Source: Pseudomonadota bacterium (lineage in GTDB: Bacteria; Pseudomonadota; Gammaproteobacteria; Xanthomonadales; Rhodanobacteraceae). Taken from it: a stretch of 64,000 nucleotides of DNA. Position 1 is the stretch's first letter. The number at the start of each line of letters is the position of its first letter. The DNA lies in contig JAKAWV010000010.1 in NCBI GenBank assembly GCA_021827205.1, forward strand, positions 38,639 to 102,638, read 5' to 3'. The notes under the pieces are model-generated. The model searched no databases. It was not told the origin of the DNA and worked only from the letters and a program-made list of their open reading frames with translations. A program made the translations under genes and the position numbers. Shown piece by piece: positions 38,655 through 47,018 of the stretch.

Positions 38655-39437
38655 ATGCCGCGCCTGATCGACAGCCACAGCCATCTTGATGCCCGCGAAT
38701 TCGACGCCGATCGCGCGCACGTGCTGACGCGCGCCACCGCCGCCGGGGTGATCGCGCAGATCGTGCCGGCAATCACCGCCGCGAGCTGGCCCGCTCTGTC
38801 CACGCTGTGTGCCGCGCAGCCGTCGCTGCATCCGGCCTATGGCTTGCACCCGATGTTTCTCGCCGCGCACGAACCACGGCATCTGGATGCGCTCGAAGTG
38901 CTGCTCGCCAGTGGCGCGCATGGCGTGGCGGTGGGCGAATGCGGACTGGACTATTTCATGCCCGATCTCGACCGCGCACGACAGCAGTTTTTTTTCGATG
39001 CGCAACTGGCCCTTGCCGCGCAGTGCAATCTGCCGATGATCGTGCATGCACGCCGCGCGCTGGATGCCGTGCTCGCCGGCCTGCGCCGCCACCCCGGCCT
39101 GCGCGGCGTGGTGCACAGCTTCTCCGGCAGCGCGCAGCAAGCGGCGCAACTGTGGGATCGCGGCTTCATGCTCGGCATCGGTGGCCCGGTGACTTACGGC
39201 CGCGCGCAGCGTCTGCGTGGCATCGTCGCGCGCATGCCGCTGCAGTACCTGCTGCTGGAAACCGACAGCCCCGATCAACCCGACAGCGACTGGCGCGGAC
39301 AGCGCAATGAACCGGCGCGCCTGCCGCGTATCCTTGAGGAAATCGCCGCGCTGCGCGGGCAAGATCCGGAAGAACTCGCCGCCGCCACGCGTGACAACGC
39401 CTGCCGTCTGTTCGGCTTGTCCGGCGATCTGCGCTGA
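38655..39437 (+). CDS. TatD family metal-dependent hydrolase
   Basis: A 260-residue TIM-barrel hydrolase. The metal ligands are visible: the opening DSHSHLD, VGECGLDY with the bridging glutamate, PMIVHARRA, GVVHSFSG and LLLETDSP. TatD-type enzymes are 3'-5' exonucleases or deoxyribonucleases; the closest in style is YjjV/YcfH. ATG 38655 starts the family sequence; earlier in-frame ATGs are in the promoter region shared with the divergent lipoprotein gene. Confidence 0.9.
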   Translation: MPRLIDSHSHLDAREFDADRAHVLTRATAAGVIAQIVPAITAASWPALSTLCAAQPSLHPAYGLHPMFLAAHEPRHLDALEVLLASGAHGVAVGECGLDYFMPDLDRARQQFFFDAQLALAAQCNLPMIVHARRALDAVLAGLRRHPGLRGVVHSFSGSAQQAAQLWDRGFMLGIGGPVTYGRAQRLRGIVARMPLQYLLLETDSPDQPDSDWRGQRNEPARLPRILEEIAALRGQDPEELAAATRDNACRLFGLSGDLR

Positions 39438-39457
39438 GTACCGTACTTGACGACACA

Positions 39458-39491
39458 TCAACACAACGTTGAAAATTACTTCACGAGTGAA
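39458..39491. promoter_or_regulatory. palindromes upstream of the marR-emr operon, putative MarR operator
   Basis: TCAAC-N5-GTTGA spans 39458-39472 and TTCAC-GA-GTGAA spans 39480-39491. Both lie in the 72-base gap before the MarR gene, just after a -35-like TTGACG at 39447-39452. MarR proteins bind such palindromes to repress their own operon, so these are good autoregulatory sites. Confidence 0.5.
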
Positions 39492-39509
39492 ATTTAGGCC
39501 GGTGAATCA

Positions 39510-40031
39510 ATGGCGCTGCTCACCGAATTCTCTGCCATCCGCAGTGGCATTGAACGTGTCGCCGGACGCGGCGTCGACCTGCCCACCAACGAGGTGATGC
39601 TGACGCGCAAGCTCAAGCATCTGGGCGCCGCGATGACGCTGCATCTGCAGCGCCTGCTGCAGCCGCACGGTCTGGTCGAGGCCGATTTCATCGCGTTGAT
39701 GCAATTGTTCGGCAGCCCCGGCATGAGCGCCTCGCCCGGCGAGCTGTGCGGCCTGACCGCGCAGCGTCCGACCAACATGACGCGCATCGCGGATGCGCTG
39801 GTGCGCAAGAGATTGGCAACGCGCGCGACCGACGCGGACGACCGGCGCCGCGTGGTCCTGCGCATCACCGCGCGCGGCGAGCGTCTCGCGCGCACCTTGT
39901 TGCCGCAATTGAGTGCCGAGATCCAAGGCGCGTTCGCCGCGTTGAGCGCACGCGACAAGCGCCAGCTCGATCGCCTGCTGCAGCGGTTGGCTGCATCGCT
40001 CGACGCCCACACCGAGGAATTCGATCCATGA
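39510..40031 (+). CDS. MarR-family transcriptional regulator of the efflux operon
   Basis: A 173-residue winged-helix protein. The dimerisation helices flank the DNA-binding part with CGLTAQRPTNMTRIADALVR and the wing ATDADDRRRVVLRIT. It is the first gene of marR-nodT-emrA-emrB and its TGA overlaps nodT as ATGA, like emrR controlling emrAB in E. coli. It probably represses the operon until a phenolic or drug-like ligand binds. The ribosome binding site is weak. Confidence 0.88.
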   Translation: MALLTEFSAIRSGIERVAGRGVDLPTNEVMLTRKLKHLGAAMTLHLQRLLQPHGLVEADFIALMQLFGSPGMSASPGELCGLTAQRPTNMTRIADALVRKRLATRATDADDRRRVVLRITARGERLARTLLPQLSAEIQGAFAALSARDKRQLDRLLQRLAASLDAHTEEFDP

Positions 40032-41497
40032 GCCGACCTCGCACCATCACCGTGATCGTGCTAAGCGGCTTGCTGGCCGGTTGCGCCGGTCTGCCGCCGC
40101 AACCACCGCCGCCGCCCGCGCTGCGCGGCGATGCACCGCTGCAGGGTTTGCCGAGTGACGCGCAGACCCCTTGGCCGGCGGCGGATTGGTGGCGCAGCTT
40201 CGGCGATGCGCAGTTGGACACCTTGATGCGGCAAGCGCTGCACAGCTCGCCCAACCTCGCCGGGGCGCGTGCGCGCGTGCGCGCCGCCGAAGCGCTGGCC
40301 GGTCTCAGCGCCGCCGCACGGCGCCCACGCATCGGCGCCAGCGTTGACCTGACGCGCCAGCGCCTGAGCGAAAACGGGCTGATCCCGCCGCGCTTTCTCG
40401 GTTTCACCTGGTACACGCAAAGCGACCTCGGTGCGCAGCTCGATTACAGCTTCGATTTCTGGGGCAAGCAGCGCGCGCAGCTCGCCAGTAGCATCGATGA
40501 AGTGCGCGCCGCGCGCGCCGAGGCGCAGGCCGTGCGTCTGGGCTTGTCCACGGCCATCGCGACTGCCTACTTCGCCTGGCAAACCGAGCAGGCGCAACTG
40601 CGCGACGCCGATGCGCTGGTGCAGTTGCAACAACAACTGCGCGAACTCAGCGCCGCGCGCGTACGCCAGGGTCTCGACCCGGAGGATCTCAGCGCCGGCG
40701 CGCGGCTGCGTTTGGCGCAGGCCAACAGCCAGCGCGAAGAATTTGCTGGCATCGTGCGGACGCAGCGCGCCGTGCTGGCGGCGCTGGTCGGTGTGGCACC
40801 GGCGCAATTGCCGCCGCTGCTGCCGCGTCCGTTGCCCGCGGTCAGCGCGGCATTGCCGGATGATGCGCGCCTGCAATTACTGGCGCGGCGCCCGGATCTG
40901 GTCGCGTTGCGCTGGCGGGTCGAGGCCATGGGCGAGCAGGTGCGCGCCGCACGCGCCAACTTCCTGCCCAATCTCAGCCTCAGCGCGATGGCCGGATTTT
41001 CCAGCATCGATACCAGCAAGGCGCTGGCACTGGGCAGTCGCGTATTCGATGTCGGCCCCGCGCTGAGTCTGCCATTGTTCGACGACGGCGCGCTCAAGGC
41101 GCGCTACGGCTACAGCGTGGCGCAACTCGATGGCGCCGCCGCGCGCTACAACCAGGCCGTGCTCGATGCCGCGCGCGAAGTGGGCGTGGCGGTGCTCGAT
41201 ATGCAGCGCCTTGCTGCGCAGCGCGCCAGCCAGGAGCAGGTGCTGGCAGCAAGCGCCCAGTTGTCACGACAAGCGGCGGCACGGCTGCACCAGGGATTGA
41301 CCGACGCCATGCCCACACTGGCCAGCGAGGCCGCGCTGATCGCACAACGCGCCACGCTGACCGTGCTGCACGGCCAGCAACTCGGCGCCGAGATCGCGCT
41401 GATCCAGGCCCTCGGCGGCGGCTATCAGGATGCCACCGCACCCACTACGCCACCCGCCAAAACCACGCCCGCCCACGCACCGGATTCGACGCCATGA
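40028..41497 (+). CDS. NodT-family outer membrane efflux lipoprotein
   Basis: A 489-residue outer membrane factor of the OprM/NodT type. The signal ends LLAGC with predicted lipidated Cys19. Two OEP repeats follow, with DWWRSFGDAQLDTL near residue 55 and LLARRPDLVALRWRVEA near residue 290, both hallmarks of the family. A Pro/Thr-rich tail ends the protein. The gene overlaps both neighbours by ATGA, which completes a tripartite exporter with EmrA and EmrB. It could also serve the RND pump at 3909. Confidence 0.92.
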   Translation: MSRPRTITVIVLSGLLAGCAGLPPQPPPPPALRGDAPLQGLPSDAQTPWPAADWWRSFGDAQLDTLMRQALHSSPNLAGARARVRAAEALAGLSAAARRPRIGASVDLTRQRLSENGLIPPRFLGFTWYTQSDLGAQLDYSFDFWGKQRAQLASSIDEVRAARAEAQAVRLGLSTAIATAYFAWQTEQAQLRDADALVQLQQQLRELSAARVRQGLDPEDLSAGARLRLAQANSQREEFAGIVRTQRAVLAALVGVAPAQLPPLLPRPLPAVSAALPDDARLQLLARRPDLVALRWRVEAMGEQVRAARANFLPNLSLSAMAGFSSIDTSKALALGSRVFDVGPALSLPLFDDGALKARYGYSVAQLDGAAARYNQAVLDAAREVGVAVLDMQRLAAQRASQEQVLAASAQLSRQAAARLHQGLTDAMPTLASEAALIAQRATLTVLHGQQLGAEIALIQALGGGYQDATAPTTPPAKTTPAHAPDSTP

Positions 41498-42702
41498 GCG
41501 CAGCCAGCAACCCACCCACCGGCGCCACTTCTGCGCCTGACAACAGTCGCCGTCGCGGCATGCTGCTGACACTGGCCAGCGTGTTTGTGCTGGGCGGGCT
41601 GATCTGGCTGGCGCTGTGGTACTTCGTGTTTTCGCTGCGCGTGACCACCAACGATGCCTACGTGCATGGCAACCAGGTCAACGTGGCCGCGGCGGTGCCG
41701 GGCACGATCGTGGCGGTGCTGGCCGACGACACCCAGATGGTGCGCGCCGGACAGCCCTTGCTGAAACTTGACCCCACCGATGCCGAGTTGAATCTGGCCA
41801 GCGCGCGGCATGCGCTGCAGCAGGCGGTGCGCGGCGTTGCCGCGCAGTTCGCGCAAAGCGCCCAGGCCGAGGCCGAAGTGGCCGCGCGCGAGGCGCAATT
41901 GACACAAGCCGAGGACACGCTGCGGCGCAGTGCCCCGCTGCTGCACGAGCGCGCCGTCTCCGCCGAACAAGTCACCCAACTGCGCAATGCCGTGGCCGCC
42001 GCGCGCGCCGCGCTGCGCGCCGCCGAACAGCGGGTGGCCGCCGCGCGCGCTGGCGTGCAGGGCGCGGACATCGCGCGCAACCCGGCCGTGCTGCGCGCGC
42101 GTGATGCCTTTCGCGCCGCGTGGATCAATCTCCAACGTCACGTCGTGTTGGCGCCGGTCAGCGGCTATCTCGCACAGCGCACAGCGCAGCTCGGCCAGCG
42201 CATCCGGCCCGGTCAACCGCTGATGCAGGTGATTCCGCTGAGCCACCTGTGGGTCGACGCCAACTTCAAGGAAACCCAGTTGGCCGCCATGCGTATCGGC
42301 CAACCCGCCACGCTGACCAGCGATTTGTACGGCAGCGGCGTGGTATTTCACGGCAAGGTCGTGGGCCTGGGCGCGGGCACCGGCTCGGTGTTCGCGCTGC
42401 TGCCGCCGCAGAACGCCTCGGGCAACTGGATCAAGGTGGTGCAGCGCCTGCCGGTGCGCATCTCGATCGATTCCGCCGATCTGGTCAAGCATCCGCTGCG
42501 CCTCGGCCTGTCAATGAACGTCGATGTTGATATCCGCGATCACCACGGCCAGGTGCTAGCGCAGCAACCTGCTGATCAGCCCGCCGCAGTGACCACGGTC
42601 TATGCGCAGGAGCTGGCGGGCGCCGATGTCGCCGCCGCGCGGATCATCGCCAGCACCGAGGCCGCGGCCACCACGGCTGCGCACGGCAAGCGCCGGTCAT
42701 GA
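41494..42702 (+). CDS. emrA: EmrA-type efflux adaptor (HlyD family)
   Basis: A 402-residue membrane fusion protein. A cytoplasmic tail is followed by one membrane helix (about residues 25-50), then lipoyl half-motifs (TTNDAYVHGNQV early and RTAQLGQRIRPGQPL later) around an Ala-rich coiled coil of about 120 residues. It connects the EmrB pump to NodT. ATGA overlaps join it to both neighbours. Confidence 0.92.
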   Translation: MSAASNPPTGATSAPDNSRRRGMLLTLASVFVLGGLIWLALWYFVFSLRVTTNDAYVHGNQVNVAAAVPGTIVAVLADDTQMVRAGQPLLKLDPTDAELNLASARHALQQAVRGVAAQFAQSAQAEAEVAAREAQLTQAEDTLRRSAPLLHERAVSAEQVTQLRNAVAAARAALRAAEQRVAAARAGVQGADIARNPAVLRARDAFRAAWINLQRHVVLAPVSGYLAQRTAQLGQRIRPGQPLMQVIPLSHLWVDANFKETQLAAMRIGQPATLTSDLYGSGVVFHGKVVGLGAGTGSVFALLPPQNASGNWIKVVQRLPVRISIDSADLVKHPLRLGLSMNVDVDIRDHHGQVLAQQPADQPAAVTTVYAQELAGADVAAARIIASTEAAATTAAHGKRRS

Positions 42703-44261
42703 GTGCAGCGCAGGACGCGCCGCCCGACCCGTACGGCACGCCGCTGCAGGGTACGCCACTGGTGATCATGACCGCGGCGATCGCCTTCGCCACATTCATG
42801 GAGGTGCTGGACCTGACCATCGTCAACGTGTCGGTGCCGACGATCGCCGGCGCGCTCGGCGTCAGTCCCGAGGAAGGCACCTGGGCGATCAGTTCCTACG
42901 CGCTGGCCAGCGCGATCATGCAGCCGCTGACCGGCTGGATCGCGCGGCGCTTCGGCGAGGTGCGCACATTCACCACATCGGTGCTGTTGTTCGTTGTGTT
43001 CTCGGCGTTGTGCGGTCTTTCCACCAGCATGCCGATGCTGGTGTTCTTCCGCTTGATGCAGGGCATGGTCTCGGGGCCGATGGTACCGCTGTCGCTGACC
43101 TTGCTGTTCAGCATTTATCCGCGCGAGAAGCAGGGCCTGGCGCTGGGTCTGTGGGCGATGACCGTGGTGATCGCGCCGATCTTCGGCCCGGTGCTGGGCG
43201 GCTATATCACCGACAACCTGCACTGGTCATGGATTTTCCTGATCAACATTCCGGTCGGGCTGGCCGCCGGGCTGCTGACCCTGACACTGATGCGCGGGCG
43301 CGAGTCGAAAACCTTCAAGGTGCCGATCGACATCGTTGGCCTGGTGTTGCTGGCCGCCGGCGTGGGCTCGCTGCAATTCATGCTCGACAATGGCAACAAC
43401 ATGGACTGGTTCGCGTCACCGCTGATCCTCACGCTGGGGCTGACCGCGCTGGTGTGCCTCAGTTTCCTGATCGTCTGGGAACTCACCGACCGGCACCCAG
43501 TGGTCGATCTGCGCCTGTTCAAGTACCGCAACTTCACCATCGGCGTACTCGCGCTGACCGTGGGCATGTTCTGCTTCTTCGGCATCAACGTGGTGTATCC
43601 ACTGTGGCTGCAAACCACGCTGGGCTACACCGCGGAATGGGCCGGGCTGGCCACCGCGCCGGTCGGCCTGCTGGCGGTGGTGCTGTCGCCGCTGGTGGGC
43701 AAAAACCTGCACCGCATGGACCTGCGCATGGCGGTGAGTTTCGCGTTCATCGTGTTCGCGTGGACCTCGTTCTGGTTCGCCGGTTTCAGTACCGGCTCCA
43801 CGTTCTGGCAACTGGTCGAGCCGCGCCTCGTACAGGGCATCGCGATCGCGTTCTTCTTCATTCCGCTCAACCAGATCATCATCGCCGGACTGCGCCCGGA
43901 CCAGATCGCCTCGGCCTCGGGCCTGGCCAATTTCTTCCGCACCCTCGCCTCCAGCGTATCCACGGCGGTCACGGTGACGCTGTGGCAGCACCGCGCCGAA
44001 TACCACCACGCGGTGCTGGCCGAGCACGTCAGCCTGGGCAATCCCGGCGCGGTGGATTACATCGACAAGGTGCACGCGCTGGGCCTGCACGGATCACCCG
44101 GTTTCGGTCTGATCGACACGATCGTCAACAAGGACGCCTACACGCTGGCGGTCAATGACGTGTTCTGGTTGTTCGGCTGGCTGTTCATCGTCATCATCCC
44201 GCTGATCTGGCTGTCCAGGCCGCCGTTCAACACCGCGGCGGGCACGGGCATGCAGGTTTAG
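42699..44261 (+). CDS. emrB: EmrB/QacA-type MFS drug transporter (DHA2 family)
   Basis: A 520-residue inner membrane proton/drug antiporter with 14 predicted helices. MEVLDLTIVNVSVPTIAG is the DHA2 motif D1 in helix 1, and IFGPVLGGYI is motif C in helix 5. Length is standard. It ends the operon; the gap to the convergent tcdA carries a heptamer repeat. Confidence 0.93.
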   Translation: MSAAQDAPPDPYGTPLQGTPLVIMTAAIAFATFMEVLDLTIVNVSVPTIAGALGVSPEEGTWAISSYALASAIMQPLTGWIARRFGEVRTFTTSVLLFVVFSALCGLSTSMPMLVFFRLMQGMVSGPMVPLSLTLLFSIYPREKQGLALGLWAMTVVIAPIFGPVLGGYITDNLHWSWIFLINIPVGLAAGLLTLTLMRGRESKTFKVPIDIVGLVLLAAGVGSLQFMLDNGNNMDWFASPLILTLGLTALVCLSFLIVWELTDRHPVVDLRLFKYRNFTIGVLALTVGMFCFFGINVVYPLWLQTTLGYTAEWAGLATAPVGLLAVVLSPLVGKNLHRMDLRMAVSFAFIVFAWTSFWFAGFSTGSTFWQLVEPRLVQGIAIAFFFIPLNQIIIAGLRPDQIASASGLANFFRTLASSVSTAVTVTLWQHRAEYHHAVLAEHVSLGNPGAVDYIDKVHALGLHGSPGFGLIDTIVNKDAYTLAVNDVFWLFGWLFIVIIPLIWLSRPPFNTAAGTGMQV

Positions 44262-44314
44262 CTGAAAATGGAAGCGGGAAGTGGGTATGTGCTCAATGGC
44301 ACACGCGCACGCTT

Positions 44315-44342
44315 TTCCAACTTCCAACTTTCTACTCCCGAC
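44315..44342. repeat. heptamer array at the 3' end of tcdA
   Basis: The plus strand reads TTCCAAC, TTCCAAC, TTTCTAC, TCCCGAC in succession. It covers the tcdA stop codon (44332-44334) and the last few codons. The units drift but keep a final AC and a seven-base period. It is related in style to the array at the lolC/lolD junction. Confidence 0.55.
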
Positions 44343-45096
44343 TCAACCGCAGCAACAACTCCAGCGCTTTGCCTGCGGCGACGAAACCGAACGTGCCGGT
44401 CACATGCGCGACCGCACCGAGACCGCCGCCACAATCGAGACTGCCGTTCGCGCCTGCGCACACGGCGGAGTCGTCCGGCGGGCGGCGCACGTTCTCCATC
44501 GAGTACACGGCGGCGATGCCGAAGTAGCGCTCGGGGTTGCGCGGAAAGCCATGCTGCTGGCGCAGACGTTTGCGCACCAGGGCCAGCAGCGCGTCGTGCT
44601 CGGTGCGCGAGAGATCGCGTACCTGCACCCGCGCCGCATCGATGCGCCCTCCCGCCGAGCCCACCGTGACCACCGGCTGCTGGCGGCGTCGACAATGCGC
44701 GATCAGGGCAACTTTCACCGCCAGGGCATCGCAGGCATCCAGCACCAGATCGCAATCGGCCAGCAGATCCATGCGCTCGACGGTAAGAAAATGTTGCACC
44801 AGTTGCAGGTGCAGCGCGGGGTTGATCGCGCACAACCGCTCGCCCAGCACCACTACCTTGGGCTTGCCGTAGTTGCCGTCCAGCGCGTGCGACTGACGGT
44901 TCGTGTTGCTGATGCACACCTCGTCGGCGTCGATCAGGCGCAAGCTGCCGACGCCGCTGCGCGCCAGCGCCTCGGCAGCCCACGAGCCGACGCCGCCGAC
45001 GCCGACCACGGCGACACGCATGGCGGCCAAGCGCCGCAAGGCCGCTGCGCCATACAGGCGGGCGACGCCGGCAAAGCGTGGATCAGGCGTAGGCAT
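44332..45096 (-). CDS. tcdA: tRNA threonylcarbamoyladenosine dehydratase
   Basis: A 254-residue ThiF/MoeB/E1-like enzyme that uses ATP to cyclise t6A37 of tRNA to ct6A. The Rossmann motif VVGVGGVGSWAAEALARSG is near residues 30-48. RLIDADEVCISNTNRQ and LDACDALAVKVAL follow, as expected. The catalytic cysteine region and CGGGLGAVAHVTGTFGF tail fit CsdL/TcdA. The last residues and the stop lie in a heptamer repeat. No csdAE genes are adjacent. Confidence 0.9.
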   Translation of the reverse strand: MPTPDPRFAGVARLYGAAALRRLAAMRVAVVGVGGVGSWAAEALARSGVGSLRLIDADEVCISNTNRQSHALDGNYGKPKVVVLGERLCAINPALHLQLVQHFLTVERMDLLADCDLVLDACDALAVKVALIAHCRRRQQPVVTVGSAGGRIDAARVQVRDLSRTEHDALLALVRKRLRQQHGFPRNPERYFGIAAVYSMENVRRPPDDSAVCAGANGSLDCGGGLGAVAHVTGTFGFVAAGKALELLLRLSRE

Positions 45097-45214
45097 GGGC
45101 GGGCGAGGCTAGCAGCGTCGCAGCACCATGCAAAGTCGTGCGGCACACGCAAACCCGGCGCAAGGTTCGGGCGGCTATGCTTGCGCATCGACACCACGAC
45201 ACACGGGAGATTGC

Positions 45215-45610
45215 ATGCGCTACGCGCTCGTCCTGATCCTCGGCATCGCCATCGGCGCCCTGGCGATGAGCCAGGTCGGCAAGGTCCTGGCCGCGCGCGA
45301 TGCCTATCCGCGCGGCGTGATGGCGGTGATGCAGCAGCATTACGACGCGCTGCGCCACAACCTCGACGGTGGCGCGTGCAAGGCTGCGAATAACCAGAAC
45401 GATCTGGCCTGGGTGGCGCGCATGAGTACGCAGATCAACCCGGCGCTCAATCCGGACGCCGCCGACCTACGCTTCGACACCTACGTGCGCAAGCTCGACG
45501 TGCGCATCGCCGCGGCGCAGACGATCGCACCGGCCGACTGCCCTGCGCTGCGCATGGCGGCGCAGCACATCGGCGCCGCCTGCAGCGCCTGCCACGAGAT
45601 TTACCGCTGA
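45215..45610 (+). CDS. class II cytochrome c (cytochrome c'-like)
   Basis: A 131-residue exported heme protein. An N-terminal hydrophobic segment (residues 1-20) acts as signal or anchor. The heme-binding CSACH lies six residues from the C-terminus, the placement that marks class II cytochromes c such as cytochrome c'. The body is helical with MAVMQQHYDAL and RKLDVRIAAAQ. GGGAG precedes ATG 45215 by six bases. It may protect against nitric oxide or carry electrons; nothing nearby decides. Confidence 0.82.
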   Translation: MRYALVLILGIAIGALAMSQVGKVLAARDAYPRGVMAVMQQHYDALRHNLDGGACKAANNQNDLAWVARMSTQINPALNPDAADLRFDTYVRKLDVRIAAAQTIAPADCPALRMAAQHIGAACSACHEIYR

Positions 45611-45612
45611 GG

Positions 45613-45915
45613 CTACAGCCGCACCTTGCCGCGCAGCACATCGGCGAACATGCGCCAGTCGCCGATGAGGCTGTACCACGGATGCTGAAACGTTGCCGGG
45701 CGATTCTTCTCGAAGAAGAAGTGTCCGACCCAGGCAAACCCGTATCCCACGACAGGCAGCAACAGCAGCCACCACGCATCGCGCGTCAGCAACGCAATCA
45801 ACAACAGCAAAAGCACGATGCAACTGCCGATGAAATGCAGTCGTCGGCACGCGTTATTGCGATGTTCGCCCAGATAAAACGGATAGAACTTGGCAAAACT
45901 GCTGAAACGCGCCAT
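45613..45915 (-). CDS. DUF962 / Mpo1-like membrane protein
   Basis: A 100-residue protein with two membrane helices. It keeps the conserved histidines of the family: GEHRNNACRRLHFIG with His18 and His27, and GHFFFEKNRPATFQHP further on. The yeast relative Mpo1 is an Fe-dependent dioxygenase in fatty acid alpha-oxidation; bacterial roles are unproven. The stop is two bases from that of the convergent cytochrome gene. Confidence 0.85.
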   Translation of the reverse strand: MARFSSFAKFYPFYLGEHRNNACRRLHFIGSCIVLLLLLIALLTRDAWWLLLLPVVGYGFAWVGHFFFEKNRPATFQHPWYSLIGDWRMFADVLRGKVRL

Positions 45916-46024
45916 GCACGGCCTCGACGGTGTGAATCAGTGCGAAACACACCCTAGCGCGACCGGAACCGCATCGCCACACGCGGGTCCATAGCGGCAT
46001 TCATTGGCCGTCGAGGAGCACATC

Positions 46025-46885
46025 ATGCAACGTACCCTGTTGTTCGTGGCGCTGGCCGCTGCCGCCGCCACCGCGAGCGCCGCCAATCTTCCCGCCATCC
46101 TGTCCGGCAGCGACTGGGCAGCCATCAACCAGCCGCCGGCAAGGCTGATGCGCGCGCTGCGTGGTGACCACAATCTGGATTGCCGACTCGAGCGCTACGC
46201 CGGCGGCAGCACGCTGGACTGCGTGGCACGCCAGCCGCTCCACGTGCTCGGCCTGGGCGTGGAGGAGTTTTATCTGCTGCACAACGCCAATGGCGAGCGC
46301 ATGCTCAAGCTGGTCTCACCGGCCGGCGTGGACGCGGTCCGCCAGGCCGTGCAAGCACACTTCCCGCAGGCCAGCCTGGTTGCCACCGGCGCCATGCAAT
46401 GGAAAGCTGACCTGGGCGCCAAGCACGAGCTCCAGGTGAGCCAGCGCAACGACCTCGCCGGCGAACTCGCCTACGTGCATTGGGCGCCGCTGGCAGCCAG
46501 TGCGCGCAAGGCCGGTGCCAGCATGGACACCGGCGTGCTCGAGGGCATGATCCGCGCACGCGGACACGATCCTCTGCGCGTCTGCGCAGTCAACGCCGAA
46601 ACCGGCCCCAGCCGCTGTGTCGCCGTGCCGGTCGGCAGCAATCACTACCGCATCGCAGGGCTGCATGCCGGCAGCTACTTCGCCATCGGCTACGGCAGCC
46701 ACGGCAATTGGCATCCAGCCCACGCGCATCAATGGTCAAACTGCAAACCCACACCCAGCAACGACTGCACCAACGGCATTCTCAAAGCGCTGCGCGTCAA
46801 TCCCGGCGAGGTAGTGCATGCCGGGCTCAACCATGCCTTCACGCAACTGCCCGCTGCGCTGAGCCAGGCACCGATTGGCGCCTGA
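46025..46885 (+). CDS. exported protein of unknown function
   Basis: A 286-residue protein with a clear signal peptide (about 19 residues, ending ASA), so it is periplasmic or secreted. I do not recognise the family. Several cysteine pairs are seen (LDCRLERYAGGSTLDC, VCAVNAETGPSRC and NCKPTPSNDC), suggesting disulfides. GAGGAG is seven bases before ATG 46025. Its neighbours are unrelated and it is probably transcribed alone. Confidence 0.75.
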   Translation: MQRTLLFVALAAAAATASAANLPAILSGSDWAAINQPPARLMRALRGDHNLDCRLERYAGGSTLDCVARQPLHVLGLGVEEFYLLHNANGERMLKLVSPAGVDAVRQAVQAHFPQASLVATGAMQWKADLGAKHELQVSQRNDLAGELAYVHWAPLAASARKAGASMDTGVLEGMIRARGHDPLRVCAVNAETGPSRCVAVPVGSNHYRIAGLHAGSYFAIGYGSHGNWHPAHAHQWSNCKPTPSNDCTNGILKALRVNPGEVVHAGLNHAFTQLPAALSQAPIGA

Positions 46886-47018
46886 GAAATTGGGCACATA
46901 CACGACAACCACCAATTCGCCGGCCAGGATCGCCAAGATCGTGCTGGCGGCCTGTGATCCGCAAATGCTGCGTGGATGCCACAGGCATGCTCCGAAGGTT
47001 GTCGCCGCGGCGCGCAGC

